Below are positions 6,210 through 10,303 of a stretch of DNA of 10,303 nucleotides, piece by piece; positions within the stretch are counted from its first letter, which is position 1; every line of letters begins with the position of its first letter. The stretch covers positions 1 through 10,303 of the forward strand of contig DASVDK010000260.1 in assembly GCA_036381125.1 (NCBI GenBank). The letters run 5' to 3'. Below the pieces are notes generated by a model. That model saw nothing but the letters and a program-made list of their open reading frames with translations, did no database searches and had not been told where the DNA came from. The position numbers were made by a program, and so were the translations under genes. Source of the stretch: DASVDK01 sp036381125 [NCBI: Thermodesulfobacteriota bacterium]. GTDB taxonomy: Bacteria; DASVDK01.

Positions 6210-7118
6210 TCAGAACCAGAACTTGAGCCCGGCCTGGAAGGTCGTCTGGTCCGGGAAGCTCACGTCGAGGTTGAGCCCGATCCGCCGGGCGGGGTCGAAG
6301 TAGATGTCGATGCCGACGAAGCCTCCCACGTTGTCCTCCGCGCGCAGGTCGAACTCCGCCGGCGAGATGGAGACGCGCGAGTCGGCCTCGGCGTCGGAAT
6401 AGCGAATCCCGAGGTAGGGCCGCGTGAGGTAGAAGCGCCACGACAGGCCGACCCGCCCCTCCCACTCCCGCCAGTCGAAGGTCTGATCGGCCGAGACGCA
6501 GGTGGGACCGGGCGCCCCGCCGGCGCACCCGTTCGGTGCGGTCTCGAAGAGGACGCCCGACGCGTCGCTCTCGAACTGCAGGTAGTGCCCCTCGGCGAAG
6601 ACCGTGATGTCGTACCACTCCGGGTCGCGGAAGAAGGTAAGCCGCGCGCCGCCGCCGTACGCCGCGCCGAAGTCGCCGTCGAAGTCGGCGTCCTCGAACG
6701 GGCTGTCGAGGTCGGCGATGCCGCCGAGGCCGTAGATCTCGAAGAACGAGGCCGGGCGGAAGGTGACCTTGGCGAGCAGGCGCGTCGACTCCACGTCGAA
6801 CGGGAAGCGCACGTCCGACCGGTCCACCTCGCGGTCCATGAACCCCACCAGGACCTCGAGGCCGAACGGGCTCGTCTGGTCGCGGGTCGGTCCGGGTGCC
6901 GGCGGCCGGTAGGGACCGGTCGCCGGGGGACTCCGCCGGTAGCTCGGCTGCGCCTGCGCCACGCCGAGGGCGGCCAGCCGGGCGCCGAGGTGGTCCTCCG
7001 CGGCGGACGCCGACCCGAGGAGGCCCCCCGGCGCGTCGGGCTCGGCCCAGGCCGCGGCCGGGAGCGCGAGGAGGGCCGCCAGGCCCGCAACAACGGCAAA
7101 CAGGCGCAAGCGCGTCAT
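6210..7118 (-). CDS. Outer-membrane beta-barrel protein, unknown specificity
   Basis: This 302-aa protein has a clear Sec signal peptide: MTRLRLF, a hydrophobic core to about residue 20, and a probable cut after AWA (25). A Pro-rich linker follows (about 58-82), then alternating amphipathic strands to the C-terminus, for example FGLEVLVGF, FFEIYGLGG, ITVFAEGHYLQF, GRVGLSWRFYL and FQAGLKFWF. The last residue is Phe, as in BAM-assembled barrels. An acidic stretch at 136-149 (DLDSPFEDADFDGD) could be a periplasmic turn or external loop and might bind divalent cations. Two Cys (198, 207) lie in one Gly/Pro-rich loop and may form a disulfide. I estimate roughly 10-12 strands. The lipoprotein gene follows after 12 bases. 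I recognise no specific porin or transporter family. The ATG at 7118 is set by the signal peptide. Confidence 0.8.
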   Translation of the reverse strand: MTRLRLFAVVAGLAALLALPAAAWAEPDAPGGLLGSASAAEDHLGARLAALGVAQAQPSYRRSPPATGPYRPPAPGPTRDQTSPFGLEVLVGFMDREVDRSDVRFPFDVESTRLLAKVTFRPASFFEIYGLGGIADLDSPFEDADFDGDFGAAYGGGARLTFFRDPEWYDITVFAEGHYLQFESDASGVLFETAPNGCAGGAPGPTCVSADQTFDWREWEGRVGLSWRFYLTRPYLGIRYSDAEADSRVSISPAEFDLRAEDNVGGFVGIDIYFDPARRIGLNLDVSFPDQTTFQAGLKFWF

Positions 7119-7176
7119 GTCCGGTCACCCCCGTCAAGAGACGGCCCGTGCGCCGCGCCATTCGAGCGGGACGACC

Positions 7177-8043
7177 TCAGGGCCAGCGTCTCCCGACTCG
7201 CGCGGCCAGGGCCTCGACCGTGTCCCGGGTCACACCCTCGGTCCCGGGCTCGGCACCCTCTCGCTCGGCGCGTCCCTGCGCCGGTCCGTGCCAGTCCGAG
7301 CCGCCGGTGGCCACGAGCCCGAGGCGCGCGGCGATGCCGCCATAGTACGTGCGCAAGCCCTGGTCGTGGGCCGGATGGAACACCTCGAGCCCGACGAGCC
7401 CGGCCCGCACGAGGGGCCGGAGGTCCTCCTCGACCAGCGAGTCGCCCGGCGCGAACGCCCCCGGGTGCGCCACCACCGGCGCGGCGCCGAACTCGCGCAG
7501 GAACCGGATGGCCGCCTCGGGCGGCTCGACCCTGGTCGGGACGTGGGCCGCCCCCCCGCTGCCGATGTAGCGGGGCGTGAAGGCCTCCTCGACCGTCCGG
7601 ATGACCCCGGCCCGGACCATCGCCCGCGCGATGTGCGGCCGTCCGACCGCCTCGCCCGCCGCCTCGCGCAGGACGTCCTCGAACGAGATCGGCACCCCGA
7701 GCGCCTGCAGGCGCCGGACCGATTCGCGGGCGGCCGCGGTACGCCCCGCCTGCCGCTCCGCCAGGCGCTCGCGGAAGACCGGGTCGTCGTACGGCACGAA
7801 GAGCCCGAGGACGTGGACGTCGCCGTTCCGCAGCCGCGACGACAGCTCGACGCCCGGGACGACGACCGGGCCGCCGTCCGCCGCGGCGGCCATTGCCTCG
7901 GCCACGCCGCCGACCGAGTCGTGATCCGTGACGGCGACCACGGCGAGGCCTGCCGCCCGCGCGCGCGCCACGAGCCGCGCCGGACGGTCCGTGCCGTCGG
8001 ACGCCGTCGTGTGCATGTGCAGGTCGGCCGCAACCCGGAGCAT
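7177..8043 (-). CDS. PHP-domain phosphoesterase, RNase AM/YciV (TrpH)-like
   Basis: This 288-aa protein is close in length to E. coli YciV/RNase AM, which as I recall trims 5' RNA ends and hydrolyses 3',5'-nucleoside bisphosphates. All the expected PHP metal ligands are visible: H9 and H11 (DLHMHT), D16, H41 in TDHD (39-42), E66 (PGVELS), H77 (DVHVLG), H193 (VAHPG), and D250 and H252 (SDWHG). An inserted helical segment (about 88-180) containing GRPHIAR is also typical of this branch. The trinuclear metal site is therefore probably intact. The ATG at 8043 is chosen because the conserved N-terminal DLHMHT follows at once, although the frame is open further upstream. A -10-like hexamer lies only 6 bases before it. 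It is divergent from the gene at 8108 and 58 bases upstream of the beta-barrel gene. A histidinol-phosphatase role is less likely. Confidence 0.87.
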   Translation of the reverse strand: MLRVAADLHMHTTASDGTDRPARLVARARAAGLAVVAVTDHDSVGGVAEAMAAAADGGPVVVPGVELSSRLRNGDVHVLGLFVPYDDPVFRERLAERQAGRTAAARESVRRLQALGVPISFEDVLREAAGEAVGRPHIARAMVRAGVIRTVEEAFTPRYIGSGGAAHVPTRVEPPEAAIRFLREFGAAPVVAHPGAFAPGDSLVEEDLRPLVRAGLVGLEVFHPAHDQGLRTYYGGIAARLGLVATGGSDWHGPAQGRAEREGAEPGTEGVTRDTVEALAARVGRRWP

Positions 8044-8049
8044 CGCGGC

Positions 8050-8055
8050 ATCGTA
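8050..8055 (-). promoter_or_regulatory. -10-like element of the PHP gene, possible leaderless start
   Basis: The minus strand reads TACGAT, matching the -10 consensus at four of six positions, with 6 bases between it and the ATG at 8043. Transcription would begin at or next to the start codon. No Shine-Dalgarno sequence and no convincing -35 are present, so this is a weak call. Confidence 0.3.
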
Positions 8056-8069
8056 GCTCGGCCGCCGCG

Positions 8070-8078
8070 TGCTATCCT
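8070..8078 (+). promoter_or_regulatory. Extended -10 promoter-like element of the plus-strand gene at 8108
   Basis: TGCTATCCT has the TG-n-TATnnT form of an extended -10 element (TG at 8070-8071, hexamer 8073-8078). It lies in the 64-base gap between divergent genes, about 30 bases before the ATG, with a good Shine-Dalgarno sequence between. No -35 match is visible, as is common for extended -10 promoters. Confidence 0.4.
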
Positions 8079-8092
8079 CCACGTCCTGCCGG

Positions 8093-8098
8093 AAGGAG
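8093..8098 (+). promoter_or_regulatory. Shine-Dalgarno site deciding the start at 8108
   Basis: AAGGAG ends 9 bases before ATG at 8108. This supports 8108 over the in-frame GTG at 8069, which would fall on the promoter-like element and has no ribosome site. Confidence 0.7.
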
Positions 8099-8107
8099 CC
8101 GCGGGCG

Positions 8108-8380
8108 ATGCGATGGTGGCACGGGCGTATCGAGACGGTCGAGGCCGACGACGCCGTCCTGGCGGGCGACGACGGCGCCCGCCTGCACGTGCCGGCGGAC
8201 TGGCTGCCGGCCGGCAGCGAGCCGGGCGACGCCATCGACCTCCAGATGCGCCTGCGACGCCGGCGCCCGCACCCGGCTCGCGGCGCGGTCGAGCGGCACG
8301 CACCCTGGCTCGACACCCTCTCGCTCGTGGCGCTGGCGGTCGGCGTCGCCGCGCTCGTCTATCACCTGCTCGCCGGCTGA
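8108..8380 (+). CDS. Small protein, DUF3006-like N-terminus and C-terminal membrane helix
   Basis: This 90-aa protein starts with a small beta-rich stretch (about 1-50): WHGRIETVEADDAVLAGDDG, then LHVPADWLPAGSEPGDAIDL. The order 'self-describing' strand, acidic turn, Val-Pro, Leu-Pro-x-Gly, Gly-Asp resembles DUF3006, a short domain of unknown function. An Arg/Pro-rich linker (50-60) leads to a hydrophobic helix (69-87) at the C-terminus, so it is probably tail-anchored in the inner membrane with the folded part in the cytoplasm. The ATG is chosen for its Shine-Dalgarno sequence. Its TGA overlaps the start of the peptidase gene by one base (TGATG), so the two are translationally coupled. The DUF3006 assignment is from memory of the pattern and is tentative. 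The function is unknown. Confidence 0.7.
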   Translation: MRWWHGRIETVEADDAVLAGDDGARLHVPADWLPAGSEPGDAIDLQMRLRRRRPHPARGAVERHAPWLDTLSLVALAVGVAALVYHLLAG

Positions 8381-9414
8381 TGTCCGCGGTACCCACAGCA
8401 CCCAGCGGTCCGCTCGACGCCCTGACCGACGTGGCCGGCCTCTCCGTGGGCCACTACGCCGAGGAGGACCTCCTGCGCGGCGTCTCGGTCGTCCTCGCGC
8501 CCGAGGGCGCCGTGGCCGGCGTCGACGTCCGCGGGGCGGCCCCCGGCACCCGGGAGACCGACCTCCTCGGCCCGACGAACCTCGTCGAGCGGGTGCACGC
8601 CGTCCTGCTCGCCGGCGGCAGCGTCTTCGGGCTGGCCGCCGCCGAGGGCGTCGTGGCCTGGCTCGCCGCCAGGGGGTACGGCTTCCCCACCTCGCACGGG
8701 CCGGTGCCCATCGTGCCGGCCGCGGTGCTCTACGACCTCGGCGTCTGCGATCCCGCGCGGCGGCCGACGCCCGCGTGGGGCGCGGCCGCGTGCGACGCCG
8801 CGTCGACCGGAGCGGTGGCCTGCGGGTCGGTCGGTGCCGGCCGCGGCGCCACCACCGGGAAGCTGCCGGGCGGCCTGCCGCTGCGCGGCGGCCTCGGTAC
8901 GGCGAGCGTCGTCCTCGGCGGCGCGGTCACCGTGGCGGCGCTCGTGGCGGCGAACCCGGCCGGCAACGTCGCCGACCCGGCCACCGGCCGGCTCTACGCC
9001 GAGGGCGCGCACCCGGCCGACGTCGCCGACCTCTCCGTCGCCGGCCCGGGCCGATCGGCGCTGGAGGGCGCTCCGCCGCCCGTTGCCTCGACGACCATCG
9101 GGGTCGTCGCGACCGACCTGCCGCTCACCAAGGCCGAGGCGACCCGGCTGGCCGTCATGGCGCACGACGGCATCGCGCGGGCGGTGCGCCCCGCGCACAC
9201 CTGGCTCGACGGCGACACGCTCTTCGCCCTCTCCACCGGCCGCGCCGCGCCGCCGGCCGGCGCGAGGCGCTCGCACCTCCTCACCGCCATCGGCTCGGCG
9301 GCCGCCGACGTCGTCACGCGCGCCATCGCGCGCGCCGTGCGGGCCGCCGACCCGGCGCCCGGCTGGCCGGCGTGGCGCGAGGTCACCCGCTCGAGCCGGC
9401 GCTCGCACGGCTGA
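8380..9414 (+). CDS. P1-family (S58, DmpA/NylC-like) self-processing peptidase
   Basis: This 344-aa protein resembles the P1 family of N-terminal nucleophile hydrolases (L-aminopeptidase/D-esterase DmpA, beta-aminopeptidases, nylon oligomer hydrolase NylC). Family features seen are an N-terminal LTDVAGLSVGH (15-25), TNLVERVHAVLLAGGSVFGL (66-84), GSVGAGRGATTGK (149-161), GGLGTAS (170-176), and TTIGVVATDLPLTKAEATRLAVMAHDGIARAVRP-type sequence from 238. Such enzymes cut themselves before a Ser or Thr that then becomes the nucleophile. By alignment from memory this should be T238, leaving chains of 237 and 107 residues. The residue before it is Ser237, where Asn or Gly is usual. No signal peptide is seen, so it is probably cytoplasmic. 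The start overlaps the previous stop (TGATG) and has no Shine-Dalgarno sequence. The in-frame extension upstream covers antisense sequence of the PHP gene and is not credible. The substrate is unknown. Confidence 0.87.
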   Translation: MSAVPTAPSGPLDALTDVAGLSVGHYAEEDLLRGVSVVLAPEGAVAGVDVRGAAPGTRETDLLGPTNLVERVHAVLLAGGSVFGLAAAEGVVAWLAARGYGFPTSHGPVPIVPAAVLYDLGVCDPARRPTPAWGAAACDAASTGAVACGSVGAGRGATTGKLPGGLPLRGGLGTASVVLGGAVTVAALVAANPAGNVADPATGRLYAEGAHPADVADLSVAGPGRSALEGAPPPVASTTIGVVATDLPLTKAEATRLAVMAHDGIARAVRPAHTWLDGDTLFALSTGRAAPPAGARRSHLLTAIGSAAADVVTRAIARAVRAADPAPGWPAWREVTRSSRRSHG

Positions 9415-9449
9415 CGGGGCGACCGCTATACGCGATCGGCCGCGGGCGG

Positions 9450-9455
9450 TACGCT
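9450..9455 (+). promoter_or_regulatory. -10-like element before the small membrane gene pair
   Basis: TACGCT matches the -10 consensus at three of six positions, including the key first TA and last T. It lies 7 bases before the GTG at 9463. No Shine-Dalgarno sequence intervenes, so a leaderless start is possible. There is no good -35. Weak on its own; it is listed because it repeats the spacing seen at 5796 and 8043. Confidence 0.25.
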
Positions 9456-9462
9456 CCCGCTC

Positions 9463-9714
9463 GTGTCGCCCGACTTCCTCTACTTCGCGGTGGGCGCGCT
9501 GGCCGGGCTCGTCATCGGCGCCGGCCTCGCCCTCCTCGTCACCCGCGTGACGGGGCTCTTCCGCACGCCGGAGGAGGCGCGCCTCGCGCGCGAGGTAGCG
9601 GACCTCAGGAAGCGGCTCGAACGCAAGGACCGGGCGATCGACGACATGCTGCGGCACGCGGCCGACCTGGCCGGCCGCCTGCCGGCGCCGCCGAAGGAGA
9701 CACAGGGACGATGA
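9463..9714 (+). CDS. Small single-pass membrane protein with coiled coil, unknown function
   Basis: This 83-aa ORF starts with GTG, 48 bases after the peptidase. It has an N-terminal membrane helix (about 6-27, Gly/Ala/Leu-rich), then a charged helical stretch (about 36-67, EEARLAREVADLRKRLERKDRAI pattern) with heptad-like Leu spacing that suggests a coiled coil, and a short Pro-rich tail. The layout resembles YhcB- or LapA-type small envelope proteins, but I see no sequence match strong enough to name it. The orientation is probably N-terminus out or buried, with the coiled coil in the cytoplasm. Its stop overlaps the next start as ATGA, so the two are a coupled pair and may act together. 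The GTG is the only start that precedes the membrane helix without entering the peptidase gene. Confidence 0.7.
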   Translation: MSPDFLYFAVGALAGLVIGAGLALLVTRVTGLFRTPEEARLAREVADLRKRLERKDRAIDDMLRHAADLAGRLPAPPKETQGR

Positions 9715-10037
9715 CACGACGCGAACGGCTCGACGCCACCGGCGGGCTCGTCGGCGGAGCCGCGGGCTTCGGCGCCGAACTGCTCCTTGAGGAGCTGACC
9801 GGGCAGGAGCTGGTGGGGGGGATCCTCGCGCTGCTCGGCGCCGGGTTCGGGATGCTGCGGATCGACCGTCGCCTCTACGAGGCGACCACGCGGCTCGTCC
9901 GCGAGGTGCCGGTCGAGCCGGACGACTCCTACGAGGCGGTGAAGGCGAAGATCGACGCCGCCACGACCGACCTGCCCGAGCTGCGCAAGGCCTTCGGCGC
10001 GCTGCTCGACGCGGGGCTCCGCGCGAAGCGGGCGTAA
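9711..10037 (+). CDS. Small Gly-rich membrane-associated protein, unknown function
   Basis: This 108-aa protein starts at an ATG overlapping the previous stop (ATGA). AAGGAG (9694-9699) lies 11 bases upstream, a slightly long but usable ribosome site. Residues 10-50 are hydrophobic and Gly-rich in two parts: GGLVGGAAGFGAELLL (11-26), a short acidic turn (EELTGQE), then LVGGILALLGAGFGML (34-49). They could form a helical hairpin with Gly-mediated packing. The remaining 58 residues are charged and helical (DSYEAVKAKIDAATTDLPELRKAF). Glycine-zipper-like segments occur in holins, channel proteins and lipoproteins, but no family is recognised and none should be assumed. The coupling to the coiled-coil protein upstream suggests a shared role. 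Confidence 0.7.
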   Translation: MTRRERLDATGGLVGGAAGFGAELLLEELTGQELVGGILALLGAGFGMLRIDRRLYEATTRLVREVPVEPDDSYEAVKAKIDAATTDLPELRKAFGALLDAGLRAKRA

Positions 10038-10055
10038 GCCGCCCCGCCCCGCTCC

Positions 10056-10303
10056 GTGGCCGGCCTGGGCCTCGTCATCCGGGCCCTCCGGCACGGCCTC
10101 CTCGCGCCGGCCGAGCGGGCCGGCCTCTTCCCGACGCGCCACTACGTGGGGCTCGCGCTCGACGCGCTCGAGGCCGACGACCTCGAGGCGGCGGCGCGCG
10201 CCATCGAGACCGCCGCGCGGCGGCGCGACGGCGGCCCGCGCCTCGCGCTCGCCCGCGAGCAGGCGGTCTTCCGCGTCCGGATGGCCGCGCAGGCGCACCG
10301 CGG
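10056..10303 (+). CDS. Unknown protein, 3' partial
   Basis: A frame beginning at GTG 10056 stays open to the window edge (82 codons). It lies 18 bases after the TAA of the preceding gene, on the same strand and in the same frame, so this is the first usable start. The visible part is helical and alanine/arginine/leucine-rich (AGLGLVIRALRHGLLAPAERAGLFPTRHY, then DALEADDLEAAARAIETAARRR), and is reminiscent of repeat-type helical hairpins such as TPR, but too short to name. There is no Shine-Dalgarno sequence. An opposite-strand ORF covers the same bases but also runs antisense through both upstream genes, so it is judged a shadow. Confidence 0.55.
   Translation, partial: MAGLGLVIRALRHGLLAPAERAGLFPTRHYVGLALDALEADDLEAAARAIETAARRRDGGPRLALAREQAVFRVRMAAQAHR

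Noticed and set aside
7131-7144. Short hairpin CCGTC-AAGA-GACGG between the PHP and beta-barrel genes
   Set aside because: The stem is only 5 base pairs and no T-run follows on either strand, so it does not qualify as an intrinsic terminator; inverted repeats this short are common at this GC content.
6027-7580. 517-aa plus-strand frame opposite the lipoprotein, beta-barrel and PHP genes
   Set aside because: Arg/Val/Glu/Pro-rich with no recognisable domain, while the minus strand has signal peptides and complete motifs.
8069-8107. GTG 8069 as the start of the small plus-strand gene
   Set aside because: It lies on the extended -10 element and lacks a ribosome site; ATG 8108 has AAGGAG at good spacing.
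8044-8316. In-frame upstream extension of the PHP protein
   Set aside because: The PHP fold begins within a few residues of ATG 8043, and the extension lies antisense to a gene with its own Shine-Dalgarno sequence.
7117-8379. In-frame upstream extension of the P1 peptidase to 7117
   Set aside because: It would run antisense through the whole PHP gene and the DUF3006-like gene, and its translation is low-complexity; the family N-terminus begins just after ATG 8380.
9480-10298. 272-aa minus-strand frame at the right edge
   Set aside because: It runs antisense to two overlapping genes with membrane and coiled-coil patterns, and its own translation shows no domain.
1-10303. Mobile element, defence island, prophage, tRNA or CRISPR content
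   Set aside because: No transposase, integrase, nuclease, phage gene, tRNA-like fold or regularly spaced repeat was seen; composition looks uniform across the window.

Overview
This is a very GC-rich, gene-dense bacterial chromosomal segment. Codons end mostly in G or C, and many genes overlap by 4 bases (ATGA or GTGA). An outer-membrane beta-barrel protein, a lipoprotein with a lipobox, a UbiE-type quinone methyltransferase and an HD-GYP/PilZ cyclic-di-GMP pair suggest a Gram-negative, respiring bacterium. A former 'Deltaproteobacteria'-type lineage (Myxococcota, Binatota, Methylomirabilota/Rokubacteria or similar) would fit, but the sequence alone does not settle this. I saw no transposase, integrase, phage gene, tRNA, rRNA or CRISPR array. 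No stretch over about 70 bases lacks a gene.

Layout. (1) Bases 1-2218, plus strand: the 3' part of an HD-GYP protein, a REC-PilZ response regulator and a small two-helix membrane protein, probably one operon. (2) Bases 2215-5796, minus strand: four genes joined by 4-base overlaps. In order of transcription they are a sugar nucleotidyltransferase with an added C-terminal repeat region, an AmgK-like sugar kinase, a TIM-barrel sugar isomerase/epimerase-like protein and UbiE. The last gene meets the plus-strand operon head-on, and both end within one CTAG palindrome. (3) Bases 5841-8043, minus strand: a PHP-domain phosphoesterase, an outer-membrane beta-barrel protein and a Tyr/Pro/Gly-rich lipoprotein. 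(4) Bases 8108-10303, plus strand: a small protein with a soluble N-terminus and one membrane helix, a P1-family (DmpA/NylC-like) self-processing peptidase, two overlapping small membrane-associated proteins of unknown function, and the start of another unknown gene.

How the genes may work together. The HD-GYP and REC-PilZ proteins look like a c-di-GMP degradation/sensing module, although each has changed signature residues. The kinase and nucleotidyltransferase resemble the AmgK-MurU pair that turns free amino sugars into UDP-sugars in peptidoglycan recycling. The isomerase could feed or drain the same sugar pool, while UbiE is probably only an operon passenger. The beta-barrel and lipoprotein form an envelope pair. 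Three gene starts (5796 minus, 8043 minus, 9463 plus) have -10-like hexamers only 6-10 bases upstream, which suggests leaderless or nearly leaderless transcripts.

Most of the window looks like ordinary chromosomal content. The best leads are the altered metal motif and extra domain of the nucleotidyltransferase, the non-canonical HD-GYP and REC residues, the zero-space convergent operon junction, the possible leaderless starts and the unknown small membrane pair.
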